64,000 nt of DNA from Hyperoodon ampullatus (Eukaryota; Chordata; Mammalia; Artiodactyla; Ziphiidae). Shown piece after piece: positions 12,601 through 27,700 of the stretch. Positions within the stretch are counted from its first letter, which is position 1; each line of letters opens with the position of its first letter. Position numbers and translations under genes: made by a program. The DNA lies in NCBI GenBank assembly GCA_949752795.1, contig OX457056.1, positions 204,291,654-204,355,653 on the forward strand. Reading direction: 5' to 3'. The notes under the pieces were generated by a model. The model worked only from the letters and a program-made list of their open reading frames with translations. It was not told the DNA's origin and made no database searches.

Positions 12601-15600
12601 AATTACTCTTAAGACTTCTTTGAGCCATGTGTTATTAGAAGTGTGTTGTTTACTCTCCAATTATTTTGGGGTGGGGGGAGTTTCCAGCTACCTTTCTGTT
12701 ATTTACTTCTAATTTAATTCCATGTAGCCTGAGAACGTATTTCTTTTAAATGGTTAAGGTATGTTTTATGACCAAGAATGTGATCTATTTTGGTGGATAA
12801 TTCATGTGAGCTTGAGAAGAATGTATATTATGCTATCATTTGATGAGGTAATCTATAGATGTCAATTAGATCCAGTTGATTGATGGTATTGTTCAATTCA
12901 CCTATGATTTTGATCTTCTGCCTGCTGGTCTGTCTCTCTGAAAAATTTCTTTTAACATTCCTTGCAAGGCAGTTCTGCTAGTGACAAATTCCCTCAATTT
13001 TTATTTGTCTGAGAAAATATTTTTTCCTTCACTTTTTTTTTTTTTTTGCGTTATGTGGGCCTCTCACTGTTGTGGCCTCTCCCGTTGCGGAGCACAGGCT
13101 CCGGACGCACAGGCCCAGCGGCCATGGCTCACGGGCCCAGCCGCTCCGCGGCATGTGGGATCTTCCCAGACCGGGGCACGAACCTGTGTCCCCTGCATCG
13201 GCAGGCGGACTCTCAACCACTGCGCCACCAGGGAAGCCCTTCCTTCACTTTTGAAGGATAATTTTGCTGGATATAGAATCCTGGGTTGTTGTTGTTTTTT
13301 TTTTTCTTTCAACACTTTAGATATTCACTCTACTTTCGCTTACATGATTTCTGAAGAGCAGACCACTGTGATTCTTATCTTTGTTTCTTCAAGGGTAAGT
13401 TTTTTTTTCCCTTTGGATTTTTTTCAAAATTTTTACTTTGTTTTTGATTTTCTATCATTTGAATATAACAAGCTTTGGTGTAGATTTTTTGGTATTTATC
13501 CCGCTAGTGTTCCCTGAGCTTCCTGGATCTGTCATTTATTTTGAAAAATTCTCAGCTATTATTACTTGAAACATTTCCTCTGTTCCTTCCTTCCTTTCTT
13601 CTCCTTCTGGTATTCCTATTATGTGTATGTTATACCATTTATAATTGTCCCATGTTCTTGGATATTCTGTTCTTTCTTTTTCATTCTTTTTTCTCTTTGC
13701 ATTTCAGTGTTGAAGGTTCTACTGACATTTCTTTAAGCTTATTGATTCTTTCCTTTGCAATATTCAGTCTATTGATGAGCCCACCAAAGGCATTCTTCAT
13801 TTCTGTTCCACTGCTTTTTATTTCTAATATTTCTTTTTTTTCTTTCTTAGAGTTTCCATCTCTGCTCATATTATCCAGTCATTATTTCAAGTTGTCCACT
13901 GTTTCCATAAGAATCCCTAGTATACTAATCAGTTTGTTTTAAATTTCTGGCCTGGTAATTACAACATGTCTGTCATATCTGAGTCTAGTTCTGATGCTTG
14001 CTCTGTCTGTTCTGTTGTTGTCTTTTAGTATGCCTTATAATTTTTGTTCAAAGCTGGACATGATGTACTGGGTAAAAGAATATGAATTAAATAGGCTGTA
14101 GTGTGAAGTTTTATGTTTATCTGGCTAGGAGTTAGACTGTGTTTACTGTTTGCTGTAGCTGAATGTGTCAGAAACTAAAATTTCCTCTGGTGTCCTTGTT
14201 TTGGTCTGAGATGTGCAGTTTCTCCAGTCATAATCCCCTGGGTACTGGCTCCAGTGGTGGTTTCTACTTCTGGGCATCTGCTCCAGTAAGCTGTAATTCT
14301 TTGCATCTGCCTGTCTGTCTCTATAATTTTTGGGGGAGTGGTTTTCCCTATGACCTCAATTCTCTGATGGGTCTAAGGGGAATTGTTGATTTTAAACTTA
14401 TTCAGCTTTTTTCTTTTTAAGATATATTAATTAATTAATTTAATTAATTTATTTTTGGTGGCATCGGGTCTTTGTTGCTGTGCATGGGCTTTCCCTAGTT
14501 GCAGCAAGTGGGGGCTACTCTTCATTGTGGTGTACGGGCTTCTCATCGTGGTGGCTTCTCTTGTTGCAGAGCATGGGCTCTATGCACACGGGCTTCAGGA
14601 GTTGTGGCTCATGGGCTCTAGAGTGCAGGCTCAGTAGCTGTGGTGCACGGGCTTAGATGCTCCGCGGCATGTGGGGTCTTCCCAGACCAGGGCGTGAACC
14701 CGTGTCCCCTGCATTGGCAGGTGGATTCTTAACCACTGCACCACCAGGGAAGCCCAATTCAGCTTTTTTCTTGTTGTGAGGTTCTTTACATGCTGGACTG
14801 GAAGCCCAAAGTTCATATTCATTTTTACAGATAATTTTGACTCTTTCGCAGGATCAAGACTGAAAGCAGCTTAAAGTAACTGCAATGTGATACAATTTAA
14901 ATTCTGTTTCTTGAATACTAGGGAGTGGGTAACATGATACTATGGATCAAGTATCTAAATCCTAAACATGAAAATCTTGTATTAAACTTTTTTATTGAGT
15001 TGAAACAACCTTAAAAACAGACATAATTCTTATCAGAGAACATCTGTAAGAAAAATCACATAATCAGAATCTGAAGATTGGAAGAAACCTTAAGTGTTAC
15101 CTATTCCATAGTCTATGTATTTTTTTATTTGCTAGAACTCCCAAAATATTAATGGATTTGTTGATGAATCATATGAAAAGTGAAATATGTTTCTTGAGAT
15201 CAACTAAAAGTAAGCAGTTAAACACCAGAAAAAAATTTTCTTTTCTGCATGTAGAAGGAAGGTTTTTTTTTTTTTTTCCTAAGTAGACTGAATACATGTT
15301 TTGTGCATGGCAACTATTTCATTTTCATTTTCAGATTGGGCTGCATCACTCTGAGAGGGTAAACACTAATAGTTTAATAAGTGTTGACAACTCATTAGCA
15401 ATGAATGTGTTTAACGATCTGGCTTGGAAAACTTGGATGGTGAATACAAACAGGATGGCTCCTACAGGGAACTCTGCTCAATATCATGTAGCAACCTAAG
15501 TGGGAAAAGAATTTGAAAAAGAATAGATACATGTATATGTATAACTGAATCACTTTACTGTACACCTGAAACTATCACAACATTGTTAACTATACTCTAG

Positions 15601-18600
15601 TATAAAACAAAAAGGTTAAAAAATAAAAACAAACAAACAAACAGGATGGCTCCTAAGATTTTAATTGCTTTGGTCATGTTCAGAGACTTAATATTATGAA
15701 GTCACAATATGACGATGTCATTCTAACTGGGGAGTAGATTTGATGATGGAAGCAGTTGGCATTTCTACCACATCTTCAAGAGTACCCTTGGGGGACTTCC
15801 CTGGTGGTCCAGTGGTTAAGACTTCGTGCTCCCAATCCCAATGCAGGGATTTACAACAGGTTGCACATGAACTTCCAAAATCTTACCCATAAATCCTACT
15901 GTGAAACAATACAATATTCCTTACCATGCAGTATTCATTTCCAGGTGTGATAAAGTCTGTTGCCTGAAATTTCCCATCACAAGCTGCTAGGAGTTTTTCA
16001 AAGGTTGGCTCCTCATCAAAAGTGTAAATATAAATAGATCCCTGTAAATATACCAAAAAAGAAAAAAACAATGCAATTGTGTGTTCAGTTCAACAAATAG
16101 TTATTAAATGCTTACTGTGAACAAGGCACTGTGTGAGAAAAGGTAGCGGGAAAGTAGAGATAAACTCAGTAAGGCCCTGACCTTGAGGAGCTTAAAATAT
16201 AAATGTTTATTGATTCATTCATTCATTCCTCAATTAAAATAATCAATAAATAGGACTTTCTTCTTTTCTCCATTTCCAAGCATTTTTTAAAAGATTACAA
16301 TACATAACAAAGCACTTTTTCCTGACTTTAAAAATAATGTCTATTTATGCAGAAAATTTGGAAAATGTAGAAAACCAGAAAAGTTGTTAAGATGAACTAA
16401 CTTCTATCACATACTAGACCACGGTGGGCACTAACAAAAACTTTTAAATGTACATTTGTGAAAATTGTAGAGGTGTGGCTGAAGCTGTTACTTATGACTT
16501 GTTTATCATTCTCAGGTTCCAAATTCACCTCTCCAAAGAATCTACCCTGTACATTATGCATCCCTGCCAAGTAACTATAATATGGTATGTTTATTTAACT
16601 AGCAATAAGAAGTCTGCTTTCAACTGATCACAAGTTCTTCAAGTTTATTTAGGTTAAACATGAATATTTTTGCTCCTGTTTATCTAAAAAATACAACTCT
16701 GTAAAGTCTAAAATTTGGTAGGTATTTACTGATTTTACCTTTCATTCATTTACCTTTCATTAATTCCTTCAACAAATATTGAGTGGATACACTGTGCCAG
16801 ACACAGCTCTGGATGCTGGGGCTGCATCAGAGGACAAAACAGACAAAAGTTCCCTGCCCTTATGGAGCTTACATTCTACTGGGGACTTTGGTCAATGAAT
16901 AAGGTATCTAAATAATATATATTGTAAGTTAAAGAGCAATAATTGTAAGAAGAAAAAAATAAAGCAGGGAAAGAGGATATGACATGGCAAAATAAGAGGA
17001 TGAAATTCTAAACTGAGTGTCCAAGAAAGGCTTTACAGAGAAGGTGTGTTTAGAGAAAGGACTTGAAGGAAATGAGGAAGGGATTCATGTGGATTCTGTG
17101 GGAAACGCATTCCAGACAGAAGGAACAGCCAGTGCAAACACTCTTGAGGGAGGAGCATGCCTGGTACGTCATGCAAGCTGCATGATGACCAGCATGACTG
17201 AAGCAGGGTGAATAAGAAGAAGAGTCACGGGAGATAAGGCCAGTGTGGGGAGTGGAGTCCACATCATGAAGGGCTTTGTAAAGCATAGTGAAGATTTTGG
17301 CTTTTACTCAGAATAACATGGGGAATCACTGGAGGGCTCTGAGTAGTAGAGAGAGATGCTTTGCTCACTTTGGCTGCTATGTTGAGTACACATAGTCTAT
17401 TCTACCATGTACTGAGAAAAGTATATTAAAATCTCCTATTGAGATCATGATTTTGTTTTTCCTTGTCATTTTGTCATGTTTTGCTTTATATATTTTGAGG
17501 CTATTTTATTTGGTACATATATATTTTAAAAGTTTATGTATTCCTAGTGAATTTAACCTTTTATTATTCTAAAATAAGCCCATTTATTCTTAGTAATGAT
17601 TTTTGCCTATAAGTCTTTTTTACCTAATATTAATATATCTCCAAAGGCTTTCTTTTGGTTAACGTTTGCATGATATATCTTTTCCCATTTTCTAAATTTA
17701 CTTTCAATTTTTAATTTATTTTCAATGTTACTGTATTTTTTAAAATTTACTTTCAATCTTATGCTTTAGATATGTCACTTGAAAACAGTGCAGAGTTGGG
17801 TTTGGATTCTTTTTTTTTCTTTTGCGGTATGCAGGCCTCTCACTGCTGTGGCCTCTCCCATTGCAGAGCACAGGCTCCGGACATGCAGGCTCAGCGGCCA
17901 TGGCTCACGGGCTCAGCCGCTCCGCAGCATGTGGGATCCTCCCGGACCGGGGCACGAACCCACGTCCCCTGCATCAGCAAGCGGACTCCCAACCACTGCG
18001 CCACCAGGGAAGCCCTGGATTCTTTTTTAATCAAATATGGTAATCTTTGCCTTTTAACTAGACCAACTATTCTGTTTTGCTTTAATTTGTAATTACTAGT
18101 ATATTTGAGATTAAACTTTACATTTTAATTCATGCTTTCTATTTTCTCACTTGTTTTGTATTTATTTTTCTCTCTTTTCTTACCTTGTTTTGGGTTTTTT
18201 TTTTTTTTTTAACATTTCACTTCCCCCCTCTATGATGTGGAAATTTCATCTGATGTTTCAGTCCTTTTATGGTTACCTTAGCAGTCAGAACATGCATACT
18301 TAGCTTATAAATATCAGAAGTTACTTAAAACATTTACTCTCTTCCCAGGAAATAAAATAAACTTGAAATACATTATTCCATTTACTCCTTTCCCTCCAAC
18401 TTACATTATTGTTGTCTGGAATTTTAATTCAATGTAATTTTTAAACCCAACTTTGAATTATTTGTGCTGTTTTATACAGTCAGTGTTCACTTACATTTCT
18501 CTACACATTTACTACTGCTCTTCATTCTTTTTGTATCACAGTCCTTCCACCTGGGGTCATTTTCCTTCTGCCTGAAGTACATTCTTCAGAATTTTCTCTA

Positions 18601-21600
18601 GTGATGATGTGCTAACAAACTCTCAATTCTGGAGTCTCCAGAAAGTCTTTTTTTACCCCTGTACTGAAAAGTATTTTCCCTGAGTATAGAATTCCGGGTG
18701 GTAGTAACCTTATTTCACTAAATCAGGGGTCAGCAAACTTTTTCTATAAAAGGACAGCTAGTAAATATACTAGGCTTTGCAGGCCATATGGTCTCTCACA
18801 GCTACTTAATTCTACCATTGTAGTGTGAAAGCAGCCATAGACAATACATAAACAAGTGGGTCTGACTGTGTTCCAGTAAAACTTTATTTACAAAAACAAG
18901 CAGCAGGCTGGTTTTGGCCCATGGTCTACAGTTTCCTGACCCCTGCACTACATGGAAGATCTCATTCCACTCTTTCTTACTTACATTATTGCCAGAGTAG
19001 TCAGCTGTTAGTGTAACTGAAAGTCCTTTGAAATAATCTGTTTTTTTCTCCGACTACTTTTAAGATTTTCTCTTTGTCTTTGGTTTTCAAAAATTTCACT
19101 TTGTTAAGTCTAAGTGTGTATATTTTTCCTGCTTGGGATTCACTGGGCCTCTTGAAGCTGTAAATTCATGTCTTTAATCAGTTCTGGAAAATCTCTCTTT
19201 AAATATTACCTCTGTCTCACTCTCTCTCCTCTTTGGGATTCCAATCAAATACATGTTAGATCTTTTCACTGTATCATTCATTTCTCTTACCCTCCCTTCT
19301 GTATTTCCCATACTTTTGTCACTTGAGTTCATTCTGGACAACTTCTTCTGATCTATCTTCCAGTTCATTGATTCTCCAGTCTTCTGTCAGACATATTCAT
19401 TTAATTTTTTCTTTGGTAGTATATTTTTCTTTTTTAGAACATCTATTTGTGTCTTTCTCCCTTCTGTTATGTTACTTTTTTATTGTTTCCTGTTCTCCAT
19501 AGATATTTTAAGTTTGTCATTTATTAAAACATCATTAACACAGTTTAACTTCTGGTAATTACAGACACTTAAGTCTTTCCATATTTAAATTTAAATTTCT
19601 TTTAGGCAGAAAATCATTGAACTTTACTTGTAATTCATCTAAAATCATTGCCTAACAATATAAACTAATATATCCTGACCTAGGAGTCTTCCCAACAGTA
19701 TAATTCAGGTAGGCATTTGATTTTATCCTGTATTTATTTCCCTCCCTTCCTTCTCTTACAGAACCTGTGTTTTCCTTAGAGAACCACCCATGACCCCAGT
19801 CTCAGTTCATGTTTGGGTGGATTGACTCTACCCAGGGTCCAAGGCTAGACATGTGACTTAGGCCTGGTCAATGAGAGTTTAGAATCCCTCTGGACATAGT
19901 ACTTGACCCAGGGGTAGAGAGGTGACCCAAGTTAGTACAATGAGTCTAGATTCCAGGACGTTTTTTTCCCAACTGGTATCTTTCTACCAGGGTCACCAAG
20001 AGGATAAAAATACAAAATTGGAGTTGCAGAAGGCTCTCTTGACACCACAGGGGCGAGTCTGCATAGAAAAGGAGGAAGCAAAGAGGAAACAGAGCCAAGA
20101 TATGGCAGAAAAACAAGGCATGCAGCCTCATGGGAGCTCCTGGATTTATATCAATTCCTTGCTTGCTTTCAGTTATACACACAAAAACAAACAAACATCC
20201 CTCTGTTATTTAGGTCTTTTAAATTGGGTATTTTTTCATTTGCAAGCTAAAGAGTCCTGACTAGTAGTGTATCATTATGCAACACACTCTGCCCTTCATT
20301 CCTGTCGTGCAATGATGATAATAATAATATCTGAAATTTCATGTCAAGAAACCAACATCTAGCATACCTTGTCTGTCTGAATCAGCAACATTCTGTAACT
20401 GGGAGAAAACATCAAATGTTCCACAGGCCCTTCAACCTCAAGAAAATCCTCTACTTTGTAATTTGTATCTTTAATAAGAAAAGAATACACAAAGCCATCC
20501 TAGAGACCAAAAACAATGAGATTAATGAAGAAAATTAGACTTGATCAATGCATAGTATTCAATATACTTTCCTCATCAAACAAGCTAAGAATTGTTGATT
20601 ACCATCTACTATTCATTTTTGGAATCATCATCTATGTTTACATTATCTAGAATGCCGTGGTTTCTTACCTTTAGCCAACTTTTAACCAGGTTTCCTGGTC
20701 AATTTTCAATTTTATCTCTTTTGTGACACATTTTTCAATTACCTAAAATTTGACTGATCTCTCCTTTCTTTGAACTTCTTTAGCATTTATCTTCTTACCA
20801 CAGTCTTCATTATATAGGAGGTGGGGCAGATGAGGCAGAGTTTATCGTTTGGCTGGTATCCAGAAGTCTCCTTACTTCAAAGGCCTTAGCCTTAATGTAT
20901 GTATAATCATCATTATGTGCATTTCCTAAATCTCTAAATGACTCAAAGGTAGGGAGTGTGCTGTTTATTTCCCTTGTATTTTCTTTTTTAGTTTTTCACA
21001 CAGTGCTAGAAACAGGGCAAGTATCCAGTAAAAAGGGTTGGTTAAATGTTGATCAGTTAGTTGTAAACAGCTTTAGGTTAATTTAACTACTCTCAAGAAA
21101 AACGGCTGGGTTCAGACTTGAGACCTGGGGGGAGAAATGTGCAAGGTGCTTTCTCCAAGCCCATCATCATTCTCCATCCCTCACCAGAGCAGATGCTCCA
21201 ATCTCTCCTTTAAACTAGGTTAAAAAAACACACCAAGGGTGGCCTTGAGAAGGACAAATGCAGACTAAATGTAGGAGGAAGTAGTCCGTTGCAAGGTTGG
21301 GGAGAGGAGATTACAAGCTACATGTAGGTTAATGAGTTCCAGATTGTTTCTTGTTGGTGGAGCTACATCTCTCATTCTGACATCACTGCCTAGCTGCCCT
21401 TAGGTTCCTGGAGATGTGATCTGTGGCAAAAGAAGACACAAAGCTAACAGGGTTCTGAGACAGCTACCAGTAGACTTGAGATTTTAGTGTAGGTCGGCTC
21501 CAAACCTTAGTATTGATTACAACCACATGGAAATGTAACTTGGTCTGGCCTCTTTTCATACTTACTGAGGCTGTGTGCCGTAATAAATGAGAGCAAGAAC

Positions 21601-21680
21601 TTTGGAGTTTGCCACACCTGGGTTCAAGTCCCAGCTTCTCCACTTACTGGCTGGTGAACTCTGTAAGACTTGACTCTTTC

Positions 21681-21711
<31 letters not shown>

Positions 21712-24700
21712 GGGGGTTGGAATTTTTAATCCTGTTTTTGCTTATTTGCAATAAGATAGACATATGATAAATCATTATACTGTTATCTCTAATTTTGTAT
21801 ATACTCGAAATTCTTCATAATAAAAAGTTTTACAATAAACATCTCCCCAAAACAGAATTTTAATTAATAATCTGACAGAACTTGACATCCCAAATTATGG
21901 CTCATCATAGAAAATGGCAGCAAATGGAAATTGTATATTTTCTTTTTTTTCTATTTGAAATAAATTTTTAACCATTTTTTAATTGAAGTATAGTTAATTT
22001 ACAACGTTGTGTTAGCTTCAGATGTTTGTATATTTTCTTGAAAGCAATTAATTTTGAAGAAAAAAATACATTACAATTCCAGAAGCAAGCACGCCTCCCT
22101 TCTGATATGCCATGGTGACTGGACTGACAAGATTTCTTCCAACTTTGGAAAAGAAAAACAAGGTAAAACAGGTGACACGTAATTAAAAGTGCTGTACAGA
22201 GTAATTAATCTCACTTGCTTTCCTAGGACTATTCATTTCTTTGTAATTCTTCTTTCCACAAATCAACTTCCTATCAGGATATGTGCTATGCTTCTCAAAC
22301 AATGCAGAATAAAAGCTGCTTTGCAATGACTACTGATGTAAATCACACAAGTTTTTTTCTTTTAATGTTCTGTATCATCAGATCTATGGAAGTAACATTG
22401 TGGAATTATATAGTTAATATATATTCTTTTTTAGGAAAGCAATTATTAGAGATTTTAAGGGGTCAGAAAGAAAAAAGACAAAAACTGTATTATTATTAAG
22501 CTGTATACTTAAGATTTGTACATTTTATGGTACATACATTTATACCTCAGTAAATAAAACACAGTGGACTTAAAAAAGTAAAAAGAAAAAGTGATCTATT
22601 AGAACTTTGTTATTGGGGCTTCCCTGGTGGTGCAGTGGTTGAGAGTCCACCTGCCGATGCAGGGAACGTGGGTTTGTGCCCCGGTCTGGGAAGATACCGC
22701 ATGCCGCGGAGCGGCTAGGCCCGTGAGCCATGGCCGCTGAGCCTGCGCGTCCGGAGCCTGTGCTCCACAATGGGAGAGGCCACAACAGTGAGAGGCCCAC
22801 ATACCGCAAAAAAAAAAAAAAAAAAAAAAAAGAACTTTGTTATTAATAAAATATTGTCCTGGGGAAAGTAACAAAAGCATATTACCTTTTATGTAGATAA
22901 ACCGCAAGAACTACAAGATCAAAGGCTCAGAGACATGTATCAGACTTTTACTTACTGAACACTACATGCTTGGCATTCTGCCAGATGCTAAGACACATAC
23001 TGTCCTTTCCTTCAAAGACTATTCACCCCAGCAGTCTCTTCTTTCCAATCCAACTGCCACCAGAGTCCAGGTTGCTATGACTCCTGGCCTAGTCTAGGTG
23101 CCTGCTACTTATAGCCACCCGCTTCTAGGATTGTGCTTCCCTGAACTATGGATAATTAATCTCCCCAAGCACAATTCCAATTGGGGCACATCCCCATTCA
23201 GGAGTTGATGTCAGTCCACTGTCAGCTGAATTAAGTATAAATGCCTTAGTCAGACATTCAAGGTCAGATATGGTATCAGATAGATGTCCTTTGTTCCCCA
23301 CTATTCCTGCATAACACTCGATGCTCCAGACAAACTGCACCACTTCTTTTTCTCAGCCTTCCCCATGTTTTCTTGTTTATGCAGATACCATTGCCCCAAA
23401 TTCCACCTACCCTCATCTCTGTGAACCCATCCTTTAAGGGCTATTTTAAATGCCACCTACAAAATGACTTAACTTGGCAGTTTTCCCTCATCTGAATTCC
23501 CATAGCACTTTATGAAGTTCTCCTCACATCTTAATTTTCCTGGCTGCAATTATTTATCAACTTGTCTTATTCTCTTTAATAAAATATAAATCAGCATCTT
23601 GAAGGTGCTGATTATGAGATTATATATTTGCCACCTATGTCAACTTGGAGGCACCTTGCTTAATGTCCTCCACATTGTAGAAGCTAGATAAATATTTATT
23701 TGAAAGTATTTATATCATGAAAATAATAAAAAATAGTGTACAGGAAGGAAATAGTGAACACTATAAGACTACATACAGGGACTTCCTTGGTGGTCTATTG
23801 GTTAAGACTCTGCACTTCTACTGCAGGGGGCGCAGGTTCGATCCCTGGTCAGGGAACTAAGATCCAGCATGACGCGAGGTGTGGCCAAAAAAAAAAAAAG
23901 ACTACATACAACTAAGTCCTAAATTGTGTAAAACATTACAAGTGTGATAGGGATTTGGAAATGTGAAACATTGATAATTCACTTTACAAACACACAGAAG
24001 TGCCAGTTTACTCCCTAGCAATCTCTGGAATCAAACTATAGAGCCAAGTTTGAGTAAGTCACAGTTCCTAACTTCAAAGAGTTGGTGACTAGTGGCAAAG
24101 ACAGACAGGCACATGGGGCGTTGTAACAGCACAGGATGAGGTTCTAACAAAGAAGTGAGTCTGAGGGAACCCCAGATGGGGCACCTGATTTTGCCTGTAG
24201 GTTGGAGTGAGGACAGAGGAAGGCTCCAGAATGGATAATTTTCCAGGTAGACAAGGAAGAGAAGGGCATCCTAGACAAAGGTAACTACCAATGCCAGCAG
24301 GCAGAATTTAGAGAGAGCACAGGAATGCTGAGAACTTCTAAAAGGATCAAGTGGGAGAGCTGAAACTGGGAAGATAGGCCAGAAAAGAGGCTTAGTTTTT
24401 AGAGAGCTGAGGGATGGCATTGTGGACATGAGATCAGAGGGTGGACTGGGCCTGGAGAGTACAGGTGACAGTAAAGGGAAGAGAGATGGGGACTGGGGTA
24501 GGAAAGTTGAACCTAATGGCTTCACTTTCTCAGTGGAGTGAGTCAGGGAACAGGAGAGGGAGCAGATAAGGGACATGCAGCTGGGGAAAACTTGCTGTAG
24601 GACGTGGTGTTTGAGCTGGGAACTGGAGGATACAGAGAGTAAGGTGGCAAGGGAATGAGCAGAGTGGCATGTCTGTAAAATGATGGGAAGAAATGACTGG

Positions 24701-27700
24701 CTAGATCAGGAGACTCATACTGGGGAGTAGCAGGAAATAATATTATTAAAATAATAATATTTTTTTTTTTTTTTTTTTTGCGGTATGTGGGCCTCTCACT
24801 GTTGTGGCCTCTCCCGTTGCGGAGCACAGGCTCCGGACACGCAGGCTCAATGGCCATGGCTCATGGGCCAAGCCGCTCCGCGGCATGTGGGATCCTCCCA
24901 GACCGGGGCACGAACCCGTGTCCCCTGCATCGGCAGGCGGACTCTCAACCACTGCGCCACCAGGGAAGCCCCTAAAATAATAATATTTTTAATAATAATA
25001 TTATTAAAATAATATTAATGGTGCAGGTAAGATCAGATTAGAGAGGGCTTGAAATCAAGGCAAAGTAGTCCTTGAGTTTTATGTTGAAAATGGTCTTCAA
25101 GTTTGGCAGGGATGAGATGCCTGATTTGGGTCAGCTGTGGATTAAGGTCAATGAAGTCAGCCCTAAGGTTGCTGCAGAAATCAAGGTATGAAATAATAAG
25201 AGGAATTGGAGTGGAGAGTGCATTGGTCAGGTTGGAGAATTTGCCCTGGTGAGAATCCTTTTTCAAAGTGTCTACACATAGGCCCCCACAAGGTGACATT
25301 GGCTTCTCTGACTCAGGCCCAACTCTGGCCACTGCTGATGGGACCAGGAATGGACACCAGATCCAAGGAGAATAGGTCAGATTCTCTCAGAAATTCTAAC
25401 CAAGCAACAAAAAGTAATTTTCAAGGCGGAAGTTGGTCTTAAAAGAAGGTCTTGTGGAGAAAGGGTCATTGTGGAAGGCACATTAGCTGATTAAACACAA
25501 CAGGCATATATGTATGGGAAAGGATATAGCATAGTAGCTAAGAACTTGGACTCTGAAGTCATTGTCTGGGTTCAGGTGTCAGCTCCATAATTTACTAGTT
25601 ACGTGAATTTGGGCATGTTTCTTAACCTCTTAATGCCTTCATTTCCTCATCTATATCATGAAGATTAAAATGTATTTCCTTACAAATTTGTTTTAAGGAG
25701 TATGTGAAATATACATATAGAGTGATAGCAGAAAGTCTAGAGCATAGGGCACTCAATAAACATTAGTTAGCTACAAGAAACATCCAGAGGACTCGGTAAT
25801 GAACTAGAGGATAAAGAAGGAGGAATCAAAGATGTCTCTAGAAAGAGAAAAATAGGGAACAAAACATCCATTGTCAAGTGCAAAACCATCACCACTGGCT
25901 ACACTTCTGGGAAGATAAAGCAAAGCAGTTTCTTACCCCTTGGTGGTCCGTCTTCTATCTTATTAAGCACAGTTACCTTCAAGTTTTCTCCACTAATCAT
26001 TAAAAGATGACCCTGTTCACAGCCAACATATAGGTCACTTGTTGGAGTCCAGCAGTGCATAGTCGGGTGAAGCAAAGTATATAGATCATCTTTAGGCTTC
26101 AAGGAAAGATTTAAAACCTTGTGTTAAGACAACAGTCATGGCTTAAGAGCCAGAGAAATACTCAGCAAAAACAATTTCCAAGACAAGACAGATAAACATG
26201 CGGTGGCTTCTCTGGTTGTGGAGCACGGGCTCTACGCGCGCTGGCTTAGTAGTTGGTGGCGCACAGGATTAGTTGCTCCGCAGCATGTGGGATCTTCCTG
26301 GGCCAGGGCTCGAACCCGTGTCCCCTGAATTGGCAGGCGGATTCTTAACAACTGCACCACCAGGGAAGTCCCACAAAAGTCTTGAGTAATAACTTCTACA
26401 CTGTTTCTTGGTGGACTTTTTGATATCTTGGATCTAAGAAAGTCATTGTTTAGCTAAAATCATACCATTTGAGGAAGATTTTGGTCAATCTTTCCCCTCC
26501 TGGTTCTGCAGGGGGGCATGAATGTGATTTTCCTTGAGTGGCTATGGAGAGGTTGGCCTCGACCCTCTGCTTGGTTAACTGTCACGGGGAATAAGAGGAC
26601 ACTTTGTCTGCCTCTGGTTTGCATGAAACATCCTACTTGACTTTGATTCCGTGGAAAACTCAGAGAGAAATGCACAAAATCTTTGGGACGTACCTAGAAG
26701 AAATGTTGGTTTTGGGAACTAAAAATAATATGGACCAAGGGTCTATGGCAAATTTTTCCTGTAAAGGACCAGGTAGAGAATAGGCTTTGCAAACCACATA
26801 GGTCTCTGTCACATATCCCTTTTTTTTTTAATCACTTAAAAATGTAAAAAACAGGGGCTTCCCTGGTGGCGCAGTGGTTGAGAGTCTGCCTGCTAATGCA
26901 GGGGACACGGGTTCGAGCCCTGGTCTGGGAGGACCCCACATGCTGCAGAGCAACTAGGCCCGTGAGCCACAACTACTGAGCTTGCACGTCTGGAGCCTGT
27001 GCTCCGCAACAAGAGAGGCCGCGATAGTGAGAGGTCCGCGCGCCGCAATGAAGAGTGGCCTCCGCTTCCCACAACTAGAGAGGGCCCTCGCACAGAAACG
27101 AAGACCCAACAGAGCCAAAAATAAATAAAATAAAAATAAATAAAGAAGACCCCAAGATCACTTTAAAAAAAGTAAAAAACAGTCTTAGCTTGAAGCCATG
27201 TAAAAGCAGGTGACAGTTTGCTGATCTGTGCCTTAGATGATAATATCTCAGTGTTATGCCCCCTGCAGCCTTAAACACTGTGTCCAGCAGGGGAGAGGTC
27301 ACTCCCCCTTTCTGTCCACACAGAGCAGTCATCCTTGTAAGCCCTGGACCACCTGCTTTCCTTCCCAGAGGTCAAAATAGCCATGGCAGCTATTCTGGGC
27401 ATGTGCCCTCCACAGCACTGATTAAGATCCTGAATTCAGGGTACCATAACATGGCATAACATAACATAACATAACATGGCATTCTTTCTTTTCTATTTAA
27501 ACAAGTCAAACATACTACCTTACTTTTATTTATTTATCTATTTACAGATGTATTTGTTTGCAATATAACATTTAATACTATATTAGTCTTTTTTTAATGC
27601 TATACTATTATTTAGAATTGCATTAGCTACAACATAACGTCTTTGTTTTCTTTAGGCATCCTTACAGCCATAGGAACAGAAAACATTTTAAAATAATATT

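Larger units (their letters stand above)
9345..14399 (-). mobile_element. Old L1 (L1M-type) antisense, with nested SINEs and MER2
   Basis: T-rich plus-strand sequence is the complement of a decayed L1. The 3' UTR lies near 9350, ORF2 remnants near 10285-10500 ([20 protein letters not shown]) and on to about 13000, and ORF1/5' parts follow to about 14400. It is interrupted by MER2 (11778-11930) and CHR SINEs (11940-12144, 13037-13239). It fills much of CFAP43 intron 9. The boundaries are approximate. Confidence 0.75.
17430..19560 (-). mobile_element. Old L1/HAL1-type element antisense
   Basis: The T-rich plus strand matches antisense old L1. A minus-strand frame at 19174-19368 resembles an L1 ORF1 protein ([16 protein letters not shown]). 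It is interrupted by a CHR SINE (17816-18015) and a hAT element (18724-18945) in CFAP43 intron 8. The subfamily is uncertain. Confidence 0.6.

Noticed and set aside
12981..13517. 178-codon plus-strand open frame
   Set aside because: It crosses a CHR SINE and T-rich old L1. Near-identical peptides appear at every antisense CHR copy (17772, 24785, 32069 and others), so it is a repeat shadow.
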